Source of the DNA: Chloroflexota bacterium
Lineage (GTDB): Bacteria > Chloroflexota > Anaerolineae > UBA4142 > SHND01
Reading direction: 5' to 3'
DNA: 64,000 bases
Assembly: GCA_004295045.1 (NCBI GenBank)
Contig: SHND01000020.1
Span: forward strand, 6,417 to 70,416
Shown: positions 25,320 through 34,600 of the stretch, one piece after another
Position numbering within the stretch: the stretch's first letter is position 1
Layout: the number at the start of each line of letters is the position of its first letter
Notes under the pieces: model-generated
What the model was told of the DNA's origin: nothing
The model's database searches: none
Seen by the model: the letters and a program-made list of their open reading frames with translations, nothing else
Made by a program: the position numbers and the translations under genes

Positions 25320-25328
25320 TGCTATAAT
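25320..25328 (+). promoter_or_regulatory. Extended -10 promoter of the LCP gene
   Basis: TG-C-TATAAT gives an extended -10 box with a leader of roughly 16 nt to the ATG at 25351. The -35 region is weak. Confidence 0.55.
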
Positions 25329-25350
25329 CCTGCGAGATCGAGTTTCAAAT

Positions 25351-26697
25351 ATGCAGAGAAATGTTCGTAAATTTTTCCTGTGGATGGTCGCGGGCATGGT
25401 TTTTACTATGCTCGTTTGCGGTGGGCTATTCGCGGGCTTTTATTTTTTTGATACCATCCGCGCGTATACCGCAACCGCGAATCTTCCCAACATCAGCGGC
25501 ATCGTCGCCGACCTCCCTTCCGCTGCCCAACCCCTTCCCACCGTTGCTCCGCTACCGAACGTTGCGGCGGGCGAGCGCATCAATGTCTTGATTTTGGGAA
25601 TTGATCGCCGCGAGAATGAAGAAGGTCCGTGGCGCACCGATACGATGATTGTCGCCACCCTCGATCCGCAAAGCAAAACTGCCGCGATGCTTTCCATTCC
25701 GCGCGATTTGTACGTTCCGATTCCTGCGCCCGGCGCGGGTGAAAATCGGATCAACACGGCAAACTTTTATGGCGACTCGTCCAAATATCCCGGCGGCGGT
25801 CCCGCGCTTGCGAAAAAAACGATCGAATACAATTTTGGGATCCCGATTCACTATTATGTGCTGATTGATTTCGACGGCTTTCGCAAAATTATTGATGCGC
25901 TGGGTGGGATTGATATTGATGTGCCAGAGGCGATTGACGATCCGGAATATCCGACCGAAGATTACGGCATCATGCACTTGCAAATTCCGGCAGGGCGGCA
26001 GCACATGAACGGCGACCTCGCACTCAAATACGCGCGTTCGCGCAAGACCACGAGCGACTTTGACCGCTCGAAACGCCAGATGCAAGTGATTCTCGCCGTA
26101 CGCGACAAAGCGTTGAAATTGAACGCGCTCGCGCAAGCGCCGCAGCTGCTGGCGCAGCTCCGTGACACCGTTGAAACGGACATGCCGCCCGATCAAATGC
26201 TCGCGCTCACCCCCATCGTCGCCCAAGTGCGCGCGGACAATATCAAATCGCGTTCGGTTGATCTCACGATGACGTACGAAATCAAACTCAACACGGGCGC
26301 CGATGTGTTATGGCCCGACCGCGAAAAGATCAGCGCGCTGATCAGTGAATTGTTCGCCACACCGCAAGACACCAATGTCGTTGCCTCGATCAATCCGTTA
26401 CGCGCCGAAGCTGCGCGCATCGTTGTCCTCAACGGCACAAACAAAGATGGGCTCGCCGCGATGGCATCGCGCTATTTGAAAACCAACGGCTTTAACGTGG
26501 TTCAAATCGGCAACGCGGAAAAACGCGATTACACAAAAACCGTACTCGTTGATCTCGCGGGGAAACCTGCGACCCTCGATTGGTTGTCGCAACACTTTGG
26601 CATTGACAACGGCAATATTCGACGCAATCCCACCGCTGAACGCGATTCGGACATCCGAATCATTTTAGGGAATGATTGGTCGCCGCCACTGCAATAA
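25351..26697 (+). CDS. LytR-CpsA-Psr (LCP) family glycopolymer ligase
   Basis: 448 residues. An N-terminal membrane anchor (about 8-33) is followed by the LCP domain: NVLILGIDRRENEEGPWRTDTMIVATLDP, MLSIPRDLYVPIP with the conserved Arg/Asp, GGPALAKKTIEYNFGIPIHYYVLIDFDGFRKIIDALGGIDIDVP, and YARSRKTTSDFDRSKRQMQVI. A LytR_C-type domain occupies the last 100 residues (ARIVVLNGTNKDGLAAMASRYLKTNGF). LCP enzymes transfer lipid-linked glycopolymers to cell-wall or protein acceptors. The polysaccharide cluster at 43.8-54.5 kb is a possible source of substrate, by inference. Confidence 0.94.
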   Translation: MQRNVRKFFLWMVAGMVFTMLVCGGLFAGFYFFDTIRAYTATANLPNISGIVADLPSAAQPLPTVAPLPNVAAGERINVLILGIDRRENEEGPWRTDTMIVATLDPQSKTAAMLSIPRDLYVPIPAPGAGENRINTANFYGDSSKYPGGGPALAKKTIEYNFGIPIHYYVLIDFDGFRKIIDALGGIDIDVPEAIDDPEYPTEDYGIMHLQIPAGRQHMNGDLALKYARSRKTTSDFDRSKRQMQVILAVRDKALKLNALAQAPQLLAQLRDTVETDMPPDQMLALTPIVAQVRADNIKSRSVDLTMTYEIKLNTGADVLWPDREKISALISELFATPQDTNVVASINPLRAEAARIVVLNGTNKDGLAAMASRYLKTNGFNVVQIGNAEKRDYTKTVLVDLAGKPATLDWLSQHFGIDNGNIRRNPTAERDSDIRIILGNDWSPPLQ

Positions 26698-26752
26698 AAA
26701 GACGAGACCGATTGAGCGGTGCAAACATCACACAATCGGTCTCGTCTCTGCT
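26696..26752. terminator. Bidirectional terminator
   Basis: A perfect 14-bp stem (26701-26714 with 26733-26746) has an 18-nt loop. The A-run before it gives a T-run on the minus strand, where it serves the small gene ending at 26753; on the plus strand it follows the LCP gene. Confidence 0.85.
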
Positions 26753-27229
26753 TTACTCGACCAACAGCCACAGAAATTCATATGGCTCGAGCTGCACACG
26801 CGCGGGAAAAATAAATTCAACGCGATTTAGAATGTCCCACCCCTCCCGTCCCGCATGGTCACGAAACTTGAGCGGCTGCGATTGCGCGGAGAGATTGTTG
26901 ATAATCAACAACTTTTCTCCTTCACCGAACCGTTCAAACCCCAAGACTTGATGATTTCCCAAATCTACTTGCTTGAACGCGCCGCGCCGCAAGGCATCAT
27001 ATTTTGCATTCGCCTCCAGCAACAACGCGCGCGCCGCGCTCGACATTTCGACGGATGCTGTATCCATCGCGTTGTACGTGGGCGGCAGCAAAGCAGCGGC
27101 GACATCCTCAGCGGGCAGTGCCAGCGCAAGCGCGTAGGCGAGCTCGAGCGCGCGGGGTTCACGCGTCCGCAGCGCGTTCTGCCATTTCTCCACTACATCC
27201 GGCGGGACAAAGAGCGCTGAATCACTCAT
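26753..27229 (-). CDS. Small protein with an alpha-amylase/trehalose-synthase-like C-terminal beta domain
   Basis: 158 residues. Residues about 1-65 are helical. Residues 75-158 read like the C-terminal beta-sandwich of GH13 trehalose synthases and maltogenic amylases: QVLGFERFGEGEKLLIINNLSAQSQPL, then DILNRVEFIFPARVQLEPYEFLWLLV. No catalytic barrel is present. It could be a stand-alone carbohydrate-binding or regulatory domain, or the relic of a larger enzyme. It overlaps the upstream small gene by 4 bp, so the two are translated together. Function is not established. Confidence 0.6.
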   Translation of the reverse strand: MSDSALFVPPDVVEKWQNALRTREPRALELAYALALALPAEDVAAALLPPTYNAMDTASVEMSSAARALLLEANAKYDALRRGAFKQVDLGNHQVLGFERFGEGEKLLIINNLSAQSQPLKFRDHAGREGWDILNRVEFIFPARVQLEPYEFLWLLVE

Positions 27230-27573
27230 TGGGGTTCGAGCGCGTGCGATTCGGCAAATTCGTTTTCCAAAGCCGCGCGCGCATCCTGATAGATTGCGTG
27301 AAAACGGACGCGATAATATTCCAACTGCGCACGCGCGGCATCGTCGTCCAGTTCCATTTCAATCGTGCGGCAGAGGGCGAGTCCCAGTCCCGCGTAATTC
27401 AGTGTCCGCCGCAGCGCTTCTTCCCCGTACAGCGGAACCAGTTTTTGTTTCACCGCATCGGAAAGGCGCGCGTCGCGCAGCGCCGTCTCCGTTGTCTTGC
27501 CGCCGACCATCATGGCAGTCTCTGCCATCCCAAATGTTTTTTCCAGTAAACGTTGTACGCCGCGCGCATCCAT
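27226..27573 (-). CDS. Small protein of unknown function
   Basis: 115 residues from ATG at 27573, chosen because GGAG lies six bases upstream; ATG at 27585 is possible. I do not recognise the family. It is helical and charged (KLVPLYGEEALRRTLNYAGLGLALCRTIEMEL), with no membrane segment or metal motif. Its start lies just past the acpP terminator, and its stop overlaps the start of the amylase-C-like gene by 4 bp. A partner role with that protein is the only contextual hint. Confidence 0.6.
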   Translation of the reverse strand: MDARGVQRLLEKTFGMAETAMMVGGKTTETALRDARLSDAVKQKLVPLYGEEALRRTLNYAGLGLALCRTIEMELDDDAARAQLEYYRVRFHAIYQDARAALENEFAESHALEPQ

Positions 27574-27592
27574 CGCCTTCTCCATACACAGC

Positions 27593-27616
27593 AAAAGCCC
27601 CGATGTAATCGAGGCT
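27593..27616 (-). terminator. Probable intrinsic terminator of acpP
   Basis: On the minus strand AGCCTCGAT pairs with ATCGGGGCT (one mismatch) around TAC, followed by TTTT. Confidence 0.65.
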
Positions 27617-27646
27617 CATGCAAAAAACAAAACAACAAATTCGCCG

Positions 27647-27904
27647 TTAGGCGGCTGATTTGGCGGGTTTGTGCGAATCGAGGAACGTCACCGCTTCGCC
27701 AACCGTTGTGATCTTTTGGGCTTCTTCGTCGGAAATCTCACCGCCAAATTTTTCTTCAAACTCCATGATGAGTTCGACGAGATCGAGCGAATCGGCTTCC
27801 AAATCTTCGCGGAACCGCGCGCTGGGGACGACCTTTGCCTCATCTACGCCGAGTTTATCTACAATAATTGCTTTGACTTGCTCAAAGGTATCACTATTTT
27901 CCAT
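27647..27904 (-). CDS. acpP: Acyl carrier protein
   Basis: 85 residues from ATG at 27904, preceded by GGAGG at good spacing. The phosphopantetheine site is in [22 protein letters not shown] with Ser in DSL, and the acidic four-helix ACP pattern is complete. It carries growing acyl chains for fatty acid synthesis after modification by a phosphopantetheinyl transferase. It is a single gene with its own promoter and terminator. No fab genes are adjacent. Confidence 0.96.
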   Translation of the reverse strand: MENSDTFEQVKAIIVDKLGVDEAKVVPSARFREDLEADSLDLVELIMEFEEKFGGEISDEEAQKITTVGEAVTFLDSHKPAKSAA

Positions 27905-27942
27905 AATATGCCTCCGATAATTGATTGGGTGTGAATGCAGCA

Positions 27943-27971
27943 AGTATAAACATGTTGCTACACAGCGTCAA
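27943..27971 (-). promoter_or_regulatory. Promoter of acpP
   Basis: On the minus strand TTGACG, 17 bases, then TATACT; the leader to the ATG at 27904 would be about 32 nt. Confidence 0.7.
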
Positions 27972-28082
27972 TTATACGCTTGTATGCTGCCAGCCGCACT
28001 CTTGTAATTAACACCATCTGTCCGCTGAAGTTGCGAGGCGCTTCCCCTCTCGGCATGAATGCAAGTGGCGTCCGAAGCGTTG

Positions 28083-28091
28083 TGTTATAAT
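28083..28091 (+). promoter_or_regulatory. Extended -10 promoter of fni
   Basis: TG-T-TATAAT with transcription expected near 28098, about 23 nt before the ATG at 28121. This makes the upstream in-frame TTG at 28091 untenable as a start. Confidence 0.6.
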
Positions 28092-28120
28092 TGCAAAATC
28101 TTTTTCCCGGAACAGACCAA

Positions 28121-29158
28121 ATGCCCGACGAAACCATTGTCAGCAATCGCAAAGTCGAACACCTACGCATCAACCTCGAGGAGAACGTACAGTTTTTCGA
28201 CGTCAGCACAGGACTCGAAAAATATCGTTTTGTTCACCAAGCGCTGCCTGAACTCGACCTCGATGCAATTGATACCTCTCTCGAACTCTTTGGCAAAAAA
28301 CTACGCGCGCCGCTTCTCGTTTCTTCCATGACGGGCGGCGCGAGCGAAGCGGAACGCATCAATCGCAATCTTGCCGCTGCCGCGCAAGCGACGCGCATCG
28401 CGATGGGGCTCGGCTCACAGCGCGCGGCAATCGCTGACCCCGCGCTCGCGCGCACCTATCAAGTCCGCGACCTTGCGCCCGATATTTTGCTTTTTGCCAA
28501 TCTCGGCGCGATTCAGCTCAACTATGGCTACACTTTGGACGAATGCCGCCGCGCCATCGAAATGATTGACGCGGACGCGCTGTTTCTCCATCTCAATCCG
28601 ATTCAAGAAGCGGTGCAAGCGCACGGCAACACCAATTGGAGCGGGTTGCTGAAAAAAATCGAAACCGTTTGTCACACGCTTGACGTGCCCGTCATTGTCA
28701 AAGAAGTGGGCTTTGGCATTTCCGAAAATACGGCGCGTCAACTTGTCAATGCAGGCGTGCGCGCGATTGATGTGGCGGGCGCCGGCGGTACGTCGTGGGC
28801 AGCTGTCGAAGCCAAGCGCGCGCCCAACGCGGAATTGCAGAAACTCGCCGAAACGTTTTGGGATTGGGGCATCCCAACCGCTGAAACTTTGGTTCAGGTG
28901 CGCAAGGCGGCGCCCGGATTACCCATCTTTGCCAGCGGCGGAATCCGCGACGGAATTCAAGTCGCAAAATGCGTCGCGCTCGGCGCATCGTTGGTCGGAC
29001 TTGCCTCGCCCATGCTGAAACTCGCACACATTTCCTCTGAAGCCGCCATCGAGGGCATTCACGCGCTCGTCACACAACTGCGCGTTGCGATGTTTGGCGT
29101 CGCCGCGCAAAATTTATCTACTCTGCGCGATTCACCCTTTCTCCGAAAAATCAACTGA
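28121..29158 (+). CDS. fni: Type 2 isopentenyl-diphosphate delta-isomerase
   Basis: 345 residues. FMN-barrel motifs are present: RAPLLVSSMTGGASEAERINRNLA, MGLGSQRAAI, LFANLGAIQLNYGY, LFLHLNPIQEAVQAHGNTNWSG, VIVKEVGFGIS, DVAGAGGTSWAAVEAKR, and FASGGIRDGIQVAKCVALGASLVGLASP. The enzyme interconverts IPP and DMAPP using reduced FMN and NADPH. It is 26 bp upstream of a polyprenyl synthase, its natural pathway partner, and the two form an operon. Confidence 0.96.
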   Translation: MPDETIVSNRKVEHLRINLEENVQFFDVSTGLEKYRFVHQALPELDLDAIDTSLELFGKKLRAPLLVSSMTGGASEAERINRNLAAAAQATRIAMGLGSQRAAIADPALARTYQVRDLAPDILLFANLGAIQLNYGYTLDECRRAIEMIDADALFLHLNPIQEAVQAHGNTNWSGLLKKIETVCHTLDVPVIVKEVGFGISENTARQLVNAGVRAIDVAGAGGTSWAAVEAKRAPNAELQKLAETFWDWGIPTAETLVQVRKAAPGLPIFASGGIRDGIQVAKCVALGASLVGLASPMLKLAHISSEAAIEGIHALVTQLRVAMFGVAAQNLSTLRDSPFLRKIN

Positions 29159-29184
29159 CACATCCTTTCACCCTCGACCTCACT

Positions 29185-30192
29185 ATGACCTCTGATTATT
29201 TGACTGCGCTCGATCAAAAACTGCGCGCGCTCACACGCACACGCGCGCCGCTTTACGCCGATTTTTTCAACATTCTGCATTATCATCTCGGCTGGACTGA
29301 CGCGCAAGGCAACGCGGCGCAGGCGGACATGGGAAAGCGAATCCGCCCGTTATTGTGCTTGTGGGCGTGTGAAGCTGTCGGCGCAAATTGGCGCGGCGCA
29401 TTGTCGGCGGCGGCAGCGATAGAACTTATTCACAACTTTTCGCTCATCCACGATGATATTCAAGATGACAGCGCGGCGCGGCGCGGACGCGCGACCGTTT
29501 GGAAAGTGTGGGGAATGGCGCAAGGCATCAACGCGGGCGACGCGATGTTTGTGCTGGCACAGCAGGCGATCAATGAAATTCCGACGAACCTTTCGCTCGC
29601 GCGCTATGCGGACATTCAACGCGCCTTTAACGCCGCGATTTTCAAACTCACGCAGGGACAATATCTCGATCTGGCGTACGAACGCGCTGACCAAGTGACG
29701 CTGGAGCAATACTTGGAGATGGTGAGTGGGAAAACCGCCGCGCTGCTTTGTGCCGCCTGCGAAATCGGTGCGCGCATTGGCACCGACGACAGACACCTCT
29801 ATCGCACGCTCGCGCGGTATGGCGAACATCTCGGCATCGCGTTTCAAATTGCAGATGATGTGTTGGGATTGTGGGGCGATCCGCAAGTTACGGGGAAATC
29901 AGCAGAAACCGACTTGTTGAGCCGTAAAAAATCATATCCGATTCTGTACGCGCTCCAAGCGGATGGCGGAAGCGAATTGCGCGCGTTGTATGCAAAATCC
30001 GAATGGACAGAGAACGATGTACACCGCGCCCAAGAAATTTTAGGAAAAACAAACGCGCGCGCGCAGGCATTGCATCAAGCCGAAATGTATGCGCGGCAGG
30101 CGCAAGACGCGCTCGATGCCACGAATCTAAAAAATCCCGCCATCACGCGTTTGAGCGATCTGATTCAGCAAGTAGTGTACCGCGAAAAATAG
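29185..30192 (+). CDS. Polyprenyl synthetase (geranylgeranyl/farnesyl-type)
   Basis: 335 residues. The first Asp-rich motif is HDDIQDDSAARRGRATVW and the second is FQIADDVLGLWGDPQVTGKSAETDLLSRKKSYP, with GKRIRPLL at the IPP site. It condenses allylic diphosphates with IPP; chain length is not certain. Second-motif spacing (DDVLG) differs from the strict DDxxD but is common in bacterial members. It is in an operon with fni. Its stop is two bases from the stop of the convergent radical SAM gene. Confidence 0.93.
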   Translation: MTSDYLTALDQKLRALTRTRAPLYADFFNILHYHLGWTDAQGNAAQADMGKRIRPLLCLWACEAVGANWRGALSAAAAIELIHNFSLIHDDIQDDSAARRGRATVWKVWGMAQGINAGDAMFVLAQQAINEIPTNLSLARYADIQRAFNAAIFKLTQGQYLDLAYERADQVTLEQYLEMVSGKTAALLCAACEIGARIGTDDRHLYRTLARYGEHLGIAFQIADDVLGLWGDPQVTGKSAETDLLSRKKSYPILYALQADGGSELRALYAKSEWTENDVHRAQEILGKTNARAQALHQAEMYARQAQDALDATNLKNPAITRLSDLIQQVVYREK

Positions 30193-30194
30193 CA

Positions 30195-31379
30195 TCACGC
30201 GTCATCAGGCAAGAAACGCCACAACACTTGATTCGATACCAACATGCCCCGCTCGGTCAATCGCATTCGTTCTTGATCCACTTGCAGCAAGCCCCAGCCG
30301 GATAACAATTCTATCGGCGCGCGATACACCTGGCGCGCATCCTCGCCAAAGCGCTCCTGAAATCGTTCCCACGCAACACCCTCCGCCAAACGCAAACCGA
30401 GAAAAATCGTTTCGGACATTTCCATCGCGCGCGAAATTTCTTCGCGCGCGGCGATGACGGATTCGCCTCTCTCCAAGCGTTTAATGTATGCGCGCGGTGA
30501 TTTCACATTCTCGTAGCGAATGTGTTCGCCGCGTTCATCGCGCCACGAAGAATGTGCGCCCGCGCCAAATCCCAAATACGGTTCGTTTAGCCAGTATGTT
30601 TTGTTGTGGCGAGATTCAAAGCCGCCTTTTGCAAAGTTGGAAATCTCGTAATGGACGAATCCTGCCGCGCCGAGTTTTTCGACGGCAAGTTCGTACATCT
30701 GCGCGGCGAGGTCTGCATCGGGCAGCGCGACGCGTCCGAGCTCGATCTGCTTTTTCAATGCCGTACGCTCTTCCACTTGCAAACCGTAGAGCGAAAGATG
30801 TTCCGATTCAAACGCGAGTGCGCGTTCCAGCACATCGCGCCAATCGTCGAGCGATTGCTCGGGCAAACCATAGATCAAGTCGAGATTGATATTTTCAAAT
30901 CCCGCGCGCCGCGCCAACTCGAACGCTTCGTACGAATCGGCGACGGAATGATGCCGCTTGAATTGTTTCAGGCGCGCGTCCTCGAACGTTTGCACGCCGA
31001 GTGACAAACGCTGAAAGCCCATTTCGCGCAGCGCGCGCAACTTTTCAAAATCCACCGTGCCGGGGTTCGCTTCGAGCGTCCATTCTGCATCGGGAACAAA
31101 TTCAAAATTTGCGCGCATGTCATTGACAATTTTTTCGATATGCGCGACGGACAAAATCGAAGGTGTGCCGCCGCCCAACGCGAGCGACCGCGCCGCGCGG
31201 GGCATTTCCACATTGCGTGCGACCGTTGCAATTTCGCGCTCCATCGCGTTCACGTACGCATCAAATTCGTCCGCGCGCCGCGCATAAACATTGAAATCGC
31301 AATAGGTGCAAATCGTCACGCAGTAGGGGATATAGACAAAGAGTGCGGGCACGGAGAGCGCCGCAATCAAAGAATCCAT
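30195..31379 (-). CDS. hemW: HemW-like radical SAM protein (coproporphyrinogen oxidase family)
   Basis: 394 residues from ATG at 31379, where the protein opens MDSLIAALSVPALFVYIPYC. The cluster motif is CVTICTYCDFNVY (CxxxCxxC). ALGGGTPSIL and WTLEANPGTV follow, then the C-terminal HemN-type region with YEISNFAKGGFESRHNKTYW and LGFGAGAHSSW. CxxxCxYC without the extra HemN Cys fits HemW, a heme chaperone, better than the decarboxylating HemN; a biochemical distinction is not possible here. Upstream is the divergent SARP gene. Confidence 0.9.
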   Translation of the reverse strand: MDSLIAALSVPALFVYIPYCVTICTYCDFNVYARRADEFDAYVNAMEREIATVARNVEMPRAARSLALGGGTPSILSVAHIEKIVNDMRANFEFVPDAEWTLEANPGTVDFEKLRALREMGFQRLSLGVQTFEDARLKQFKRHHSVADSYEAFELARRAGFENINLDLIYGLPEQSLDDWRDVLERALAFESEHLSLYGLQVEERTALKKQIELGRVALPDADLAAQMYELAVEKLGAAGFVHYEISNFAKGGFESRHNKTYWLNEPYLGFGAGAHSSWRDERGEHIRYENVKSPRAYIKRLERGESVIAAREEISRAMEMSETIFLGLRLAEGVAWERFQERFGEDARQVYRAPIELLSGWGLLQVDQERMRLTERGMLVSNQVLWRFLPDDA

Positions 31380-31680
31380 TGCAACAAGTATATATGGAGT
31401 TTGTTGCATCTGATAATAGCAAAGATTCCAGGACAATCGCGTGGAGGCTTTTCTAAAGGTTTGTCCCCCGACGCGCCATTTCAAAAGCAAATTGCTCTTT
31501 GATACATCTCACATTAGGGCGTGCGTTCCACCTGAACGCAAAAATGATTATAGCGCGATCGCCCCCCAAAGACTGCGCTGTCGTTCACAAGTCCTGTAGA
31601 AGTTGTATAATAATTAACTGGCGAAGTTTTCTGGTCAGCGATAAGTCAAACTCATCGAGTTGCAGCTGAAAGGATGTCGG
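31380..31680. other. Divergent intergenic region (hemW/SARP)
   Basis: About 300 bases without a gene. It holds the SARP promoter on the plus strand (31584-31611), a possible minus-strand -10 box (31547-31552, TATAAT) for the HemW-like gene, and an inverted repeat TGCGTTC-N5-GAACGCA at 31522-31540. No RNA gene was recognised. Confidence 0.6.
31584..31611 (+). promoter_or_regulatory. Promoter of the SARP regulator gene
   Basis: TTCACA (31584-31589), 16 bases, then TATAAT (31606-31611). The leader to GTG at 31681 is about 63 nt. Confidence 0.65.
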
Positions 31681-34600
31681 GTGGCGCCTCCAGTCCTTCA
31701 TGTCCGTCTGCTCGGGGATTTCCAGTTCACCTATGGAGGTAGACAAATCATAGGCGTCAACACGCCGCGCCTCCAATCGCTCGTCGCCTACCTCATCCTG
31801 CATGCCGGTTCTTTGCAATCGCGCCAGCATATTGCTTTTCTCCTCTGGCCCGACACGGACGAATCGCACGCCCGCAACAATCTTCGCCAGTTTTTGTATC
31901 AACTCCGTCAAGCCCTCCCTCAGTCTGACCGTATCCTCGTCGCCGATGCTAATTCAGTGTATTGGAAAACGGATACGAACCAACTCATTGACCTTCATCT
32001 TTTTGAACGCGCGCGTCTTGAGGCAGAATCATTTGAACAGCACAACGACCCCAATAATTTGCACCAAGCATTGGAGCGCATGGTTTCATATTATCAAGGC
32101 GACCTCCTCCCCGCCTGTTACGACGAATGGCTCACGCCCGAGCGTGAACGTTTGCGCAAAGAATGTCAGCAGGCGTATCAAAAACTGGCACGGCTGCTCG
32201 AAGCACAGCGCGAGTACGTAGCAGCGCTTGAGGTGGTACAAAAATTGCTCCGCCTCGACCCGCTCGACGAAAATACCTACATTACTCTGATGCGCTTGCA
32301 AACATTAAACGACGAGCGCGCCAGCGCCCAGCGCACCTACCAAGCCGCGAAAGAAATTCTTGAACGAGAACTCGGTGTTGAACCGGGAGATGCGCTCCGC
32401 GACGCCTTTGAACGATTGCAGACGCTTCCGCAAACGATTTCCGGCAAGAACGCGGGAGAAATATCCACACTTGCGCCATTAAAACTCATTGCGCGGCAAC
32501 AAGAATGGGAAAAGCTGCGCGTGGTTTGGCGGCGGGTGGTGAGAGGAGAAGCGCACGTTGTATTCATTACGGGCGAAGCAGGAATCGGGAAATCCCGTCT
32601 TGCAGAGGAACTGTACAGTTGGTCCTCTCAACAGGGTTTTACTACCGCGCACACCCGTTCGTATGCGGCGGAGGGGCGTTTGTCGCTCGCGCCCATAACG
32701 GAATGGCTGCGCAGCCGCGCGGTGCGCCCGCACTTTGAAAAACTTGATAACGTTTGGCTCACCGAAGTGTCGCGCTTGCTCCCCGAGCTCATATCAGAAC
32801 GGAGTGAATTGTCGCGCCCTGAACCAATTAGTGAATACGGTCAGCGCCAGCGTTTTTTTGAAGCGCTCGCGCGCGCGATTCTTTCCGTTCCGCGTCCCCT
32901 TTTGTTATGGATTGACGATTTGCAATGGTGCGACCCCGAGACGATTGAATGGCTTCATTTTTTGCTCCGCTTTGAGGGAAACGGCGGGGCGCTCATTCTT
33001 GGCACCGCGCGCAGCGGCGAGTTGCCATCCGAACACCCGTTAGTCGTGTTGGCGCGAGAACTCCAAAGGCAAGATAGACTGACCACTATCGAACTGACAG
33101 CGCTCGATATGGCGGAAACCGCGAAACTCGCCACGCAAATTGGCGGGCGCGAACTCGACACCGCCGCGACCCTGCGACTTTATCGCGAAACCGAAGGCAA
33201 TCCATTTTTTGTCTTAGAAACTATCCGCGCGGCACAGAGTAATGTGACAACCGACGAAACTGCTGGCGCGCTTTACGCGAAAGCAGATGGAATGTCGTCA
33301 CTCCCCCCACGCGTGTACGCAATGATTGCGGGCCGCCTTGCAAAACTTTCTCCTGCCGCGCGCCAAATCGCAGAACTCGGCGCGGCGATTGGGCGACAGT
33401 TCACATTCGACCTGCTTGTGCACGCGGAACAACAGGCAGAAGAGAACATCATTCGCGCGCTGGATGAATTGTGGCAAAAGCGCATCGTACGCGAGCAAGA
33501 TGTGAACGTGTACGATTTCACCCACGACAAGTTACGCGAAGTTGCGTATTTTGAAATCAGCGCACCGCAGCGTCGCCTGCTCCATCGGCGCATCGCGCAA
33601 GCATTAGTCAAACTGCATGGTGAGAATCTCGATGCCGTAAGCGTCCAGCTCGCGGCGCACTATGACCAAGCGGGGATGTTCGAGCAAGCGATTCCTTTCT
33701 ATGAACGCGCGGGCGCGATGGCAGCAGCGGTCTATGCCAACGACGATGCAATCACGTTGTTCACTCGCGGCATCGCTCTGCTGGAACACTCGCCAAGCGG
33801 CATGAAACGAGAGACGCAAGAACTCATCCTGTTGCTCGCGTTGGCTCGACTCTATCGAATCACCACGGGTTGGGCTTCCGCGGAAATGGAACGCGTTGCA
33901 AGCCGTGCGTGGGAACTGGGAAAACGAGTGGGCACTCTTTCGCAACAACTCGAAACTTTATTTTTGCTTCAAACCGTCCAAGTGGTTCGGCCGCGATTCG
34001 ATCAGGTCATTGAGACAGAATCAGAAATCCAGCGTCTGCTTGGCACAACTGGCACCACACCCCTCGCTTTTAGAAAAATCCATTTCGCCGGAGCGATGGT
34101 TCATCACAAGGGGCAATTCCAAGATGGGCGGGTGATGTTTGAGGAGATGCTCGCCACGTATGATGAGCGAGGTGTGCTAGAGCTGCATGAATCACTAGGC
34201 GTCAATTATCTAGCGATGGGCTATGTATGGAATTCTCATGCGTTGTGGTGTCTGGGTTACCCCCAGCAGGGGTATGAGAGCTGCCTCCACGGTGTAAAAG
34301 TGGCGCACGAATTTCCGCACCACTTTAGTCAGGCATTGACCTCCGCCTACTTGGCGCTCTTGCAGGAACTGCGCGCGGATGCAAACACATTTCGAGCGCA
34401 AGCGGAAGCAGCGTTCGCTTTCACGCAAGCCCACCGAGTAACCTACTATTTTGCCTGGTCAAATATTCTGGTGAACTTTGCCCGGGCATGGCAGGAACCG
34501 CAGATTGAGAATTTAACACGATTGCGCGATGCAATTCATTTTTTTACCGACACCGGTGCCCATCTGCGAATGCCGTACTATCTTTCATTACTGGCACGCG

